Source: CBDFHF01 sp965247565 (GTDB lineage Bacteria > Pseudomonadota > Gammaproteobacteria > Methylococcales > Methylomonadaceae). Taken from it: 64,000 bases of DNA. Positions within the stretch are counted from its first letter, which is position 1; every line of letters starts with the position of its first letter. This document shows, piece by piece, positions 12,527-20,677 of this stretch. The notes under the pieces are model-generated. The model did no database searches. It saw only the letters and a list, made by a program, of their open reading frames with translations, and had not been told where the DNA came from. The translations under genes were made by a program, and so were the position numbers. The DNA lies in NCBI GenBank assembly GCA_965247565.1, contig CBDFHF010000003.1:2046001-2110000 (forward strand). The letters are read 5' to 3'.

Positions 12527-12744
12527 GGCCGCCGCATGTCTTCAATGCGGACAACCGATCCATCTGCCGGGTGTAGCATGCCATAAACCGACTGAATGCT
12601 TTTCTTTTTAGCCCGCATAATCACGGTGCCATCACTCAATAATGAAAAATGCAATTTATCTTGGGGTTGCAAACCCAGGCTGTCTCTAATTTCTTTGGGG
12701 ATAGTGGTCTGACCTTTCGATGTCATCGTCGCTTGAGATACCAT
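12523..12744 (-). CDS. vapB: AbrB-family antitoxin (VapB-like)
   Basis: A 73-residue protein with the swapped-hairpin DNA-binding domain at the N-terminus: QATMTSKGQTTIPKEIRDSL, then GLQPQDKLHFSL. The C-terminal half (SVYGMLHPADGSVVRIEDMR) is of the toxin-neutralising kind. It should repress its own promoter and block the overlapping VapC toxin. Confidence 0.88.
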   Translation of the reverse strand: MVSQATMTSKGQTTIPKEIRDSLGLQPQDKLHFSLLSDGTVIMRAKKKSIQSVYGMLHPADGSVVRIEDMRRP

Positions 12745-12857
12745 AAGAATCCTTACATAAATTAATAAAGTAAGGATTGTCTCATTTTTTTAAGCGCTTC
12801 CGCAACAAATTAAGGGCACGTAAGCGTACCCTACCCGACTGCGATAGGCAAAATGCT

Positions 12858-13184
12858 TCACTTCTTGCCGTAAGTGCTATCGTGATCAGAGGCAATGGTT
12901 AGAAGACGTATAAATTCACCATCACGATAGGCCGTTGCTCGTCTTGCCTGGGTAATACGTAACGAATAAACAGCATCAATTCCGGGCGGCGGCTTGAAAC
13001 TAACGATTTTTTCCCACCTCAGACCGCTGTCGCGATAGACCTGGTTCCAGGTCATCTGCCGAAGTTTATTGAGTGTTTCTATGGCTTCATGCCGTTCTGC
13101 CTTTTGAAGTGTCAGAAGATTCTCCTGAAAGACTGGGTTGTTAAGGTCAAGCCTGATCAGTCCATCCTGGTCAATCTTGGCCAT
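12858..13184 (-). CDS. Probable RelE/ParE-type toxin
   Basis: A 108-residue basic protein that overlaps the preceding AbrB-like gene by 14 bp. The C-terminal half reads YSLRITQARRATAYRDGEFI followed by RLLTIASDHDSTYGKK, which resembles the core beta sheet and terminal histidine/tyrosine region of RelE-superfamily mRNA interferases. The first half is helical (NLLTLQKAERHEAIETLNKL). The gene order antitoxin-toxin fits a type II module. The family assignment is by pattern only. Confidence 0.65.
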   Translation of the reverse strand: MAKIDQDGLIRLDLNNPVFQENLLTLQKAERHEAIETLNKLRQMTWNQVYRDSGLRWEKIVSFKPPPGIDAVYSLRITQARRATAYRDGEFIRLLTIASDHDSTYGKK

Positions 13185-13449
13185 TCAACTTCTCCAGCAG
13201 GGTATCAACATGGGTATCGCTGGGTGAATTGGCGTGCGCCCAAGACAAGGCATTTTGCAGATCAGCCGCCGTTTTTGATTGGTGAAGCCAGCGTTCGTTG
13301 TCTGGAATGATAGTCGCTGTGCGTACCAGCCAGACCCCTGGCTCCTGCTCTTCCACCAGAACTTGTCGGCCAGCGTACTGCTTGCCCAGGGAGATTTGTC
13401 CGTTTGCGCCAATGACCTTGACGCTAGGTTGATTAGCTACTGTTGTCAT
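13171..13449 (-). CDS. AbrB-like antitoxin
   Basis: A 92-residue protein starting at the ATG 13449, chosen because GGAGG sits six bases upstream. A longer reading from 13482 has no ribosome binding site. The N-terminal part, VKVIGANGQISLGKQYAGRQ with VLVEEQEPGVWLVRT, resembles an AbrB/SpoVT-type beta domain. The C-terminal helices (LHQSKTAADLQNALSWAHAN) could bind the toxin encoded by the overlapping gene downstream. Confidence 0.68.
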   Translation of the reverse strand: MTTVANQPSVKVIGANGQISLGKQYAGRQVLVEEQEPGVWLVRTATIIPDNERWLHQSKTAADLQNALSWAHANSPSDTHVDTLLEKLNGQD

Positions 13450-13663
13450 TATAACCTCCAGAATATTAATGCACGAATGCACGAATAAACTATAGCACTA
13501 ATACAATGACATTGGCGAATCAAACTAATCAGGCCACATCACAAAAACCCCAACGTAAACAAAGTATCCGGTGCCCGAAAATGTTTGGGTTACTCACCCC
13601 AACCTACAAAACTTAATCCATGCGCACATCTTTGCCGAACAACAAATAAACCCGCACCAATAA
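13450..13663. other. Intergenic stretch, no gene seen
   Basis: No coding frame is supported here. A small imperfect inverted repeat with TTTGGGTTACTCACCCCAA lies at 13584-13602, of the same kind as a longer one at 37301-37329. It is probably dispersed repeat debris. Confidence 0.4.
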
Positions 13664-13703
13664 AAAAACCACCCAAGCCAAGAGGCGAGGGTGGTTTTTG
13701 GTA
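13664..13703 (-). terminator. Terminator of the exported surface-protein gene
   Basis: On the minus strand AAAACCACCC and GGGTGGTTTT form a 10-bp stem around a 14-base loop and are followed by a run of T. It lies about 55 bp past the stop of the leftward gene ending at 13758. Confidence 0.8.
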
Positions 13704-13757
13704 AAGCCTGGATCAAATCAGATGGGCAGAAAAGCGCTGCCCATCCTAAGGCGTACC

Positions 13758-15134
13758 TTATTTCAACAGCTCAAATGAAGTGCCGTCATTAGCAACGGCC
13801 CATGCTTGCATCTTAATGTTTGAAAACTCACCATTGGCAACAACTCTGTATCTGCTGGTTGTGGCATTAAATGCGGGGTTGGCTTCTGCCGCTTTTGCTG
13901 CGACATCAGATACTTTCAGATTGCCTGTGCTGGTGCCTTTGGCTAACTCTTCAGATAAACCAAAGTCAGACAACTTCAATTCAGCTTTTTCGCCCGCATC
14001 ATCAGTGATAGTCAAATAAACCGTACCATTAATGCTAGATGGATTGGTGATACGAATATAGCTGGGGTAGCTGCTGCTGGTGCCGGTTAAGAAGTCGAGT
14101 GAAGCGTCAGAGCCGTCTTTGACAATAGGGGACAAATCATTACAACTTCCAGTGACTACGTTGTAAGCATTTCCAGCAGTACTTTCAAATTCGGCAGTAA
14201 TACTGCCAGTATCTATTAGCGTGTCAGCTGCGTTAGAGAGAGTTAATACAACGGATTGAGCAGTGCCTAAAGCTACTAGACCTGTAGCAGGATTACCAAG
14301 ATTAGCAGCAGCACCTGCTAAATAATCATTTGTTGCATCTTTTCCGTCAACAGTTAAGGCATCAGCGCCAATTTTAACAGAGCCACCTGCAGGCACAAAT
14401 GCCGCCCAGCCATTGGCATTACTTAACTTTAAGGTTCCGCCGGTCAAAATGTCTGCAGCATTAGTTAATTGTGCAGAATTTGCATCTAATCTGGGTGTAA
14501 ATGCTAATTGAACAGTACCTTGTGTTGAAGTAGTGGGTGTTAAACCGGAAAATACTTTTAACCCTTTAGTAACATCTACTTTAGATGGATTACCCGCTGC
14601 GCAGGTGAAAGTTAAAGCTTTTTGGAATTCAAGCAAAGCTGCAGATTTGGTTTTAAGAACGGCGCCCGTTGTTGCATTTTTTATTTCATATGAAACGGTT
14701 ACAGCTGAATCATTCAACACCTCTACACCAGGAATAGCCAGGGTAAATGAATCCGTGGCCACAGTATTATTTGTAGGTGTATAAAGAATTTCAACAGAAT
14801 TATCGCCAGCAAGACCATCTTGCACTGTCTTAGTACCAGCTGGTGCTGTAAGGTCCGCTGCGACTATATTTTGTGTAAAAGCAGCGCCATTGCTCAAAGT
14901 AAACTTTAAAATTACTGCATTGTTAGCCAAAATAAAGCTAGATGACAGTTTTCCCGTTACGTCTAGAGCCGTCCCTGCATCGGTCAAATCTAAGCCTGTT
15001 GTTGGGATTTTTAGTTCTTTTGCATAAACCGCTGTGCCTGGGCTGGACACGTCAATGTCCACAACTGCGAATGCACCTGTTGAAAATAAAGTAGCCGCAA
15101 CAGCTGTAGCTAAAGTTTTTTTAGTTAATTTCAT
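13758..15134 (-). CDS. Exported surface (S-layer-like) protein, unknown
   Basis: A 458-residue protein with a clear Sec signal peptide (MKLTKKTLATAVAATLFSTG, cleavage after AFA). The start at 15134 is chosen because the signal peptide begins there after AGGAA. The reading frame upstream is unrelated. The mature part is rich in Ala, Thr, Ser, Asn and Gly, poor in Cys (two, FTCAAGN and TGSCNDL) and organised in beta-type repeats such as VILKFTLSNGAAF and VVLTLSNAADTL. It has its own terminator and no partner genes. Composition and monocistronic layout suggest an abundant surface or S-layer-like protein. No family was recognised. Confidence 0.75.
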   Translation of the reverse strand: MKLTKKTLATAVAATLFSTGAFAVVDIDVSSPGTAVYAKELKIPTTGLDLTDAGTALDVTGKLSSSFILANNAVILKFTLSNGAAFTQNIVAADLTAPAGTKTVQDGLAGDNSVEILYTPTNNTVATDSFTLAIPGVEVLNDSAVTVSYEIKNATTGAVLKTKSAALLEFQKALTFTCAAGNPSKVDVTKGLKVFSGLTPTTSTQGTVQLAFTPRLDANSAQLTNAADILTGGTLKLSNANGWAAFVPAGGSVKIGADALTVDGKDATNDYLAGAAANLGNPATGLVALGTAQSVVLTLSNAADTLIDTGSITAEFESTAGNAYNVVTGSCNDLSPIVKDGSDASLDFLTGTSSSYPSYIRITNPSSINGTVYLTITDDAGEKAELKLSDFGLSEELAKGTSTGNLKVSDVAAKAAEANPAFNATTSRYRVVANGEFSNIKMQAWAVANDGTSFELLK

Positions 15135-15717
15135 GTTTTGTTTTCCTATTAAAGTGGAGTTAAAACGATCTTTGTTTTTGATACTCGCCGTTGCGAATAT
15201 GGTTTTAACTTTAGTCAAGGTTTTTATAGTTACAAGGTGGAAATGGCAGTTTTTTTGACACATTTGTCAGGTGTAGGGATTTTTAATGCTTTTTAATCAA
15301 TTAGTTAATCAGATGTTAATGCTTGACTTTGGCAAGAAGCTGGCAACAGGTAATTATAAAAAATCAACAGTTTGGATAAATTATGCCCTGGCGGGGCGCT
15401 TTTGATTTTTTTTGTGATCCAATTCCGCAAAATTGGGTAGGGTACGCATGCTGTATCTATTGAGGCTTGAAAGTCGGCAAACATAATGGGTACGCCATGC
15501 GTAACCTGCGTTTTTGAAAGGCGTAGGGGCGAATTTATTCGCCCTTGCAAATAGCGTCCGCTCTGCCTGACTGGTCGATTTGTATTAATCGTTTCATAAG
15601 TTCTGGCCTCTTTGTTTTTCCCCTCATCCCAACCTTCTCCCTCTGGAGAAGGGGTGTTTTTGCGAAAACTTATTAAACGATTAATGTGCTAGAATTTTGG
15701 CGTTGAATCAAGGTTAC
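15135..15717. repeat. Intergenic stretch with dispersed palindromes
   Basis: About 580 bp without a supported gene. It holds two compact palindromes: GGGCGAATTTATTCGCCC at 15527-15544, and CCTTCTCCCTCTGGAGAAGG at 15633-15652, the latter preceded by CCCCTCATCCCAA and followed by a T run. Both look like short dispersed repeats known from many bacterial genomes. The second could also act as a terminator. GGGTAGGGTACGCATGC near 15436 and ATGGGTACGCCATGCGTAAC near 15486 are related imperfect copies of another small repeat. Confidence 0.5.
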
Positions 15718-15727
15718 GGAGGAAAAA

Positions 15728-16423
15728 ATGACGGATGATGAATTAAAGGCGTTGGTTGCCAGTCTTGCGGTCGCGCAAAAAGTCACTGAAGAGCAAATGA
15801 AGCGTACCGATGAGCAGATAAAGCAAACCAGTGAACAGATGAATCGTACTGACGAACGGATGAAGCGTACCGACGAGCAGATAAAGCATACGGACGAGCA
15901 GATAAAGCAAACCAGTGAACAGATGAATCGTACGGACGAGCAAATGAAGCGTACGGACGAACGGATGAAGCGTACCGATGAAAAGTTGGAACGTATAGGT
16001 ATTAGTTTGGGCAATATAGGCCAGAATCAAGGCGATGTGGCGGAGGAATTTTTTTTCCAAAGTCTCATAAAAGATAATCATTTGGGCAAAATTCGTTTTG
16101 ATGACGTGGTAAAAAATATGGAAAAACACCGAGGCAATATTCAGGAGGAATATGATTTGGTGATGACCAATGGCGATGCCATCGGCATTGTGGAGGTTAA
16201 GTATAAAGTCCATGAAAACGATCTGGATAAGCTAGATCGAAAGATGAAACACTTTAAGCAACTGTTTCCGATCTATCAATCCTTTAAACAATATGGGGCT
16301 ATCGCCGCTTTTCATATTAATGACGATGCCAAGGAAGAAGCCCTAAGACGGGGATATTTTGTACTACAACGTAGTGGCGATCTGGTACATACCGAAAGTG
16401 GCGAGCATTTAACCGTGTTCTAA
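15728..16423 (+). CDS. Heptad-repeat coiled coil with PD-(D/E)XK-like domain
   Basis: A 231-residue protein with a GGAGG site seven bases before the start. Residues about 20-90 are ten consecutive seven-residue repeats (EQMKRTD, EQIKQTS, EQMNRTD, ERMKRTD and so on), a textbook coiled coil encoded by 21-bp DNA repeats. The C-terminal half contains EEYDLVMTNGD and then IGIVEVKYK, an acidic residue followed by E-x-K as in PD-(D/E)XK nuclease-fold proteins. It resembles DUF3782-type proteins of unknown function. The coiled coil probably drives oligomerisation. It stands alone between toxin-antitoxin genes. Nuclease activity is inferred only. Confidence 0.8.
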   Translation: MTDDELKALVASLAVAQKVTEEQMKRTDEQIKQTSEQMNRTDERMKRTDEQIKHTDEQIKQTSEQMNRTDEQMKRTDERMKRTDEKLERIGISLGNIGQNQGDVAEEFFFQSLIKDNHLGKIRFDDVVKNMEKHRGNIQEEYDLVMTNGDAIGIVEVKYKVHENDLDKLDRKMKHFKQLFPIYQSFKQYGAIAAFHINDDAKEEALRRGYFVLQRSGDLVHTESGEHLTVF

Positions 16424-16562
16424 GCATAAGGGGTGCGCGGTTATGCAAAGCAAACGATAGGAATGCACCCCACTGGAAACTTCCTTCTTTAGCGGGAAAT
16501 CTGGCTGGGCATTATGCGGTGACAGTAAGCAGTTGGTGTCAAACACATTACAGGCGTGCGGA

Positions 16563-16982
16563 TTAGTTTATAAAAGGATTTAGAAGCCGCACACCAGTTT
16601 GTTCAAAATCTTTTAAATTTCGGGTTACCACGGTCAGGTCATAACTCAGTGCGGTTGCGGCAATCAGTTTATCCAGTGCGTGTTGAGCGTGGGGTACACG
16701 CAATCTTCCCCATAACAGGGTAATTTCGGTATCCATGTTCAGAATATGACCTTGATACGCTTGTAAAATAGTATTTAACCAAGTTTCTAAAAGGGTAGCT
16801 TGAGAGCTATCACCACGATATAAAATTAAATCGACACCCCGGCGCAATTCTCCCAGGGTTAGCGCTGAAATATAAAGCGGCGTGTTTTGTGTTATGGCCT
16901 TGCCAAAAAACTGGCGCACGCCAACATCGGCTTTGTCGCCTTTTCTTATTTCGCTAATGACATTGGTATCAATCAAATACAT
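16563..16982 (-). CDS. PIN-domain toxin, FitB/VapC type
   Basis: A 139-residue PIN-domain ribonuclease. The ATG at 16982 gives the canonical start MYLIDTNVISEIRKG. An upstream extension lies inside the antitoxin gene and is not used. Other acidic motifs are ALTLGELRRGV, MDTEITLLWG and HALDKLIAATAL, with VVTRNLKDFEQTGV at the end. The gene overlaps the antitoxin by 14 bp. The combination with a ribbon-helix-helix antitoxin is the FitAB arrangement. Confidence 0.88.
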   Translation of the reverse strand: MYLIDTNVISEIRKGDKADVGVRQFFGKAITQNTPLYISALTLGELRRGVDLILYRGDSSQATLLETWLNTILQAYQGHILNMDTEITLLWGRLRVPHAQHALDKLIAATALSYDLTVVTRNLKDFEQTGVRLLNPFIN

Positions 16983-17202
16983 TGGTATTACAGTTGTCGT
17001 CCAGCCTAGTAAAATCAGAGTCATAACCGACATCAGGCATAGCGGCCAAGGCTTCGGCAAAGGTTTTACGCTGTGGATTTAGCAAAACTTCCGCTAATAT
17101 GGCACGGTGCTCCGCTTCGGTAGAGCGCTGGTGCACAACAGCTCTTTGCTTTAAGGCATTAATCAGGGTTTCATCAAGGTTTCTAACTACCAGACTAGGC
17201 AT
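16969..17202 (-). CDS. FitA-like ribbon-helix-helix antitoxin
   Basis: A 77-residue protein. The ATG at 17202 is preferred over a TTG four codons earlier because GGAGAG lies just upstream of it. The N-terminal MPSLVVRNLDETLINALKQR is an Arc/MetJ ribbon-helix-helix, and RSTEAEHRAILAEVL is its second helix. The C-terminal tail PDVGYDSDFTRLDD should wrap the PIN toxin encoded next. Confidence 0.87.
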   Translation of the reverse strand: MPSLVVRNLDETLINALKQRAVVHQRSTEAEHRAILAEVLLNPQRKTFAEALAAMPDVGYDSDFTRLDDNCNTNVFD

Positions 17203-17300
17203 GACACTCTCCAAAAGTTTAAACTGCTATCAATGATAGCAGTTTAAAAACCCGTATGCTGTATAAATTGACCGTGCCCTCAATTCTCGCGGTACGGGGT

Positions 17301-19508
17301 TTACTCTTTTGCCTCCCAGTGCAGTTGCTTTTGAAAGGCATCGGTTAAATAAGCGGCATCAGCTGACGAGTTAATGACGTGTGGGGTGATTAATATAACC
17401 ATTTCAGTCACACGGTCTCTGCGTGTTTCGTATTTAAATAAATGTCCCAACCAGGGGATGTCACCCAGGAGGGGGACTTTGGTTTCGTTGCGGGCTTCGT
17501 TGTGGGTGATTAATCCACCGATCATGATGGTTTGGCCGGAATCTGCGACCATAACGGTTTCAACCAAGCGTTTAAATATGGGCGGGGTAGATGCGGATTT
17601 TTCGGTATCGGCCTCGCTGACTTCCTGACTTAATTCAAGTTCTACTTGGCCGCCGTCCAATATGGTCGGTGTAAATTTTAAAATGACCCCGGTATCAACG
17701 TATTTGTAACTCCGCAGCAGATTGGGGTTGCCTGAAAAGTCATTACTGGCCTGCACACTGCCAATATCCGAACCAACCACGGCAACTTGTGTGCCTACTT
17801 GAATGGTGGCTTGTTCGTTATCTTTGGTCAACAAGCGTGGGCTGGAAAGGATTTTGGCGCTGCCATCCTGAACTAAAGCTCTAACTCTGGCTTCTATCCC
17901 TACCGATTTATTAACCAGTGCATAACTTAGCCCCCCTGATGCGGAGGCTAGGGCCAGTCCACCCAGGGTACCGAGTACACCACTGGTGTCGCCATCATCG
18001 TGTTTATATTGCCATTCCACGCCTAATTGCTTGAGGTTGTCCAAAGAAATATCGGCTACGGTCGCTTCAATTAGAATTTGCCGTGGCATTCGGTCTAATT
18101 GTTGTAAGAGATTGTAAGCGGATTGGTAAGCGCGGGATGAGCCAACAAAAATTAAGGCATTACGTTCGTTGTCAACGATGACACGTAAATCGGTACCCTG
18201 AACGACGCTAACAGAGCCTTTGGCGCGATTTTTTGATTTAGACTGTGTTCCGGTTATGCCGTAATCTGCGCTGGCTGGATTTCTTGCTCTTGTGGAGCTT
18301 CGATCATTAGTTGCATCGGTATCAAAACTGGATTGTCCTCTGCTTCTTTCTGAAAATTCGCCGGCTGCGAGTGGCGATTCGCTGGTGTCTGGTTGGTCAT
18401 TTCGACTGATGCTTTCATCACTTAGCATACCGCCGAGTACCTGACCCAAACCTTGAGCATTACCGTGCTTAACAAAGTATAAATAGGTGTTATTTTCTTC
18501 ACCCCCTATGGCATCGGCGTTATCAAGGGTTTCTAGCCAATTGTCGATCAAACTGACCCAAGCTTGTTCCGGCGATACCACAACGACAGCATTGATGGGT
18601 TTAACGACGATTAAATGGACGCCGTGTTCTTCCCCGGTTTTACTGACAGGGATGTTTTGTGCTTGTAGAAGTTCGGTCAGGGTTTTCGCTAAAGGTTCTG
18701 CTAGCCAGTAAACAGGACGAAGTAACGTGAGTTTTTTCTTGGCAAAGCTGGGCCGGTCAATCAGTTCAATGGCTTGTTGGTAAGCGGCGATACGGTCTGG
18801 CATACCGATGACCACTAAGGCGTTAAGGCGGGTATTCGCACTCACATCACCCACTTGTCCGGTATCCATAAAATGCCGAACAAACGCCAATGCTTCTTGC
18901 GGCGAAGCGTATTTTAGCGGAATGATGGTCATAGAACGGCCTAGCTTAAGTAGCATTTTGGCGTTCTCGCTGAGAACTTGGGGTACGCTGCTGCTGGCCT
19001 TGCTGATTGGTAATACCCTTAAGCCTTCAGGCGACCAAGCCAGAAATACATCTAATGCGCGCAAGGTCTGGTCAACCATATCCAGTAAGTCTCTGGATTT
19101 TAGTGGTTTAGTCACATGAATGGTGACGGGGTCTACTCGGGTGGCGACGCTGGCATCAACTTCAAATGTTAAATCCAATATTTCTGCCAGTGCCAAATGT
19201 ATGAAGTCTTTGAGCGGCATGGCATCTATATTGATGGTAACCGGGTTTTGAGGCAATTTAATCTGTTCGGAAATTTCCGGTGTCAGTAACTGTATTTCCT
19301 GCTGAGTCAGGCTAGACATTAATTGTCTATGGGGTTTTTGGCGTGGTTGCTGATGGATTGCTTTGGCGTCGATTGATTTTCTAGAAGCCTGTGGCGCTTC
19401 TGGTAAATGTCGTGGTAAATCCATGCTGATGGGCTTGATAAAATCGCAAGCCGTCAACGAGGCAATAACAACGAGAAGGTTAAGGCTTTTTACCAAATAA
19501 GTAGACAT
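17301..19508 (-). CDS. gspD: Type II secretion secretin GspD
   Basis: The outer-membrane channel of the type II secretion system, 735 residues. Its N-terminus NLLVVIASLTACDF has a lipobox with Cys21, so the secretin itself is probably a lipoprotein. N-domains follow (VTINIDAMPLKDFIHLALAE; TIIPLKYASPQEALAFVRHF; LFVKHG-like TYLYFVKHGNAQGLGQVLGG). A Ser/Arg-rich loop lies around residue 370-420, and the secretin core includes the signature VPLLGDIPWLGHLFKYETRR and VTEMVILITPHVI. It is the last gene of the cluster and overlaps gspC by 29 bp. Confidence 0.94.
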   Translation of the reverse strand: MSTYLVKSLNLLVVIASLTACDFIKPISMDLPRHLPEAPQASRKSIDAKAIHQQPRQKPHRQLMSSLTQQEIQLLTPEISEQIKLPQNPVTINIDAMPLKDFIHLALAEILDLTFEVDASVATRVDPVTIHVTKPLKSRDLLDMVDQTLRALDVFLAWSPEGLRVLPISKASSSVPQVLSENAKMLLKLGRSMTIIPLKYASPQEALAFVRHFMDTGQVGDVSANTRLNALVVIGMPDRIAAYQQAIELIDRPSFAKKKLTLLRPVYWLAEPLAKTLTELLQAQNIPVSKTGEEHGVHLIVVKPINAVVVVSPEQAWVSLIDNWLETLDNADAIGGEENNTYLYFVKHGNAQGLGQVLGGMLSDESISRNDQPDTSESPLAAGEFSERSRGQSSFDTDATNDRSSTRARNPASADYGITGTQSKSKNRAKGSVSVVQGTDLRVIVDNERNALIFVGSSRAYQSAYNLLQQLDRMPRQILIEATVADISLDNLKQLGVEWQYKHDDGDTSGVLGTLGGLALASASGGLSYALVNKSVGIEARVRALVQDGSAKILSSPRLLTKDNEQATIQVGTQVAVVGSDIGSVQASNDFSGNPNLLRSYKYVDTGVILKFTPTILDGGQVELELSQEVSEADTEKSASTPPIFKRLVETVMVADSGQTIMIGGLITHNEARNETKVPLLGDIPWLGHLFKYETRRDRVTEMVILITPHVINSSADAAYLTDAFQKQLHWEAKE

Positions 19509-19923
19509 TGTATTTTTTCGCGTTTTTTTCGAGGACGATGCCGTCAGATAATATGCTAATGATTATTGCGCCATCAGGAAGCTGGTCGCGTGTCTTGTAG
19601 CGTTTGATTTTGTCGTCGGTTTTTATATAAGCGCCATTCGGCAGAACAATGCCGGTAAGCTGCCAGGAGGCATTCTGTTGAGGCGCATTTTCTTTGCCTT
19701 TTTTCTGCTGCTCACGTTTTAACTCAATAATTTGTCCACGCTGTTTATCCCATAGGTTATGGTTGAGAATTTGGGTTAATGCGTCTGTTTTTTCAACTGG
19801 CGGTGGCTGTGCTAAATCGGGCGGTGCAATGGCTGCTATGTCTGGAACCTCAACACCCAGCCACAGTTTGTACAATGGTATGGATACGGCCGCCAGCCAG
19901 AATAATAGGGAATATTTTTTCAC
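19480..19923 (-). CDS. gspC: GspC-like inner-membrane protein
   Basis: A short (147-residue) bitopic protein: N-terminal membrane segment LLFWLAAVSIPLYKLWLG, a Pro-rich linker, then a small periplasmic domain WQLTGIVLPNGAYIKTDDK with LPDGAIIISILSDGIVLEKN. This is the homology-region layout of GspC or the GspP-type domain that connects the inner-membrane platform to the secretin. It lacks the PDZ or coiled-coil tail of long GspC proteins. It lies directly before gspD. Confidence 0.72.
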   Translation of the reverse strand: MKKYSLLFWLAAVSIPLYKLWLGVEVPDIAAIAPPDLAQPPPVEKTDALTQILNHNLWDKQRGQIIELKREQQKKGKENAPQQNASWQLTGIVLPNGAYIKTDDKIKRYKTRDQLPDGAIIISILSDGIVLEKNAKKYNVYLFGKKP

Positions 19924-20092
19924 TTTATACCATTGGTAAAAATCAGCATATTACTACATCTTGCAGGTAACATCTCTAATTAGCCATATAAAATCTGCAA
20001 AGCTGTTATCAGGTAATATCTTGATATGTTGTATTTTACTATTGCTTTTATATTTATTTAGTCTAACTGAAAATGTTAGTCACATTTTTGAT
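19924..20092. other. Gap inside the gsp cluster
   Basis: This 169-bp AT-rich stretch separates gspM from gspC-gspD, while all other genes of the cluster overlap or abut. It could hold a separate promoter for gspC-gspD. No convincing -35/-10 pair was identified. Confidence 0.35.
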
Positions 20093-20677
20093 TCAGGGGG
20101 CTTTTACTTTTAAACGATACCCTGCAATTGCGAGCTGAAGAATGGCATTTTCATTGTTTTTTATGATGCTCAAATTGGAAAAGGTAAGAAATTTCTGATG
20201 ATTTGAAAAAACATCAATAAAGCTAATAATATCTGACAAGTTACCTTGTATATTGATCTGCACGGCAACCTGTTCACCTGCCGCCACTTCGGTACTCTCT
20301 AAAAAACTGTGAGTCATTAGCTTTAGCTGATTTTGCTTGAGTTGGGCATTAATAAGGTTAAACAAATCCTGTTGCGCTTGTAGGTAACTGGGTGCGTTAA
20401 AATATCCCTGTATTTGTTTGTCCAATTCCGTCTTGATGTCTGTATCTGCGGATTGCCATTGCTTAACCGATTTTTGTAACGCTTGCAATCGTCCTGCTTT
20501 TTGCAAATCCTGCTGCATGTGTGCTTGTTGATCTTCGCGCCATTCACTATAAGGCAGCACAGCCCACATAAGCACTAATAATCCAAGTAACAGTGTGACA
20601 ATCCAGCACAACGGATTGTAGTAGTCTCCTGCGAGAATTTTAAGGCGCGACTGATAATCCAAAAATTGCAGTTTCAT
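20093..20677 (-). CDS. gspM: GspM-like secretion platform protein
   Basis: A 194-residue protein with one membrane segment (CWIVTLLLGLLVLMWAVLPY) after a 25-residue cytoplasmic tail. A helical stretch follows (LQKAGRLQALQKSVKQWQSA), then a small ferredoxin-like periplasmic domain with VAVQINIQGNLSDIISFIDV. This is the layout of GspM/PilO. It overlaps gspL by 4 bp (ATGA), the expected pair in the inner-membrane platform. Confidence 0.8.
   Translation of the reverse strand: MKLQFLDYQSRLKILAGDYYNPLCWIVTLLLGLLVLMWAVLPYSEWREDQQAHMQQDLQKAGRLQALQKSVKQWQSADTDIKTELDKQIQGYFNAPSYLQAQQDLFNLINAQLKQNQLKLMTHSFLESTEVAAGEQVAVQINIQGNLSDIISFIDVFSNHQKFLTFSNLSIIKNNENAILQLAIAGYRLKVKAP

Noticed and set aside
15305..15550. 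Minus-strand frame of 81 codons
   Set aside because: It is made of dispersed repeat sequence and has no start signal or protein-like pattern.
15785..15995. Repeat array inside the 15728 gene as a separate non-coding element
   Set aside because: The 21-bp units keep the reading frame and encode coiled-coil heptads, so they are part of the protein.
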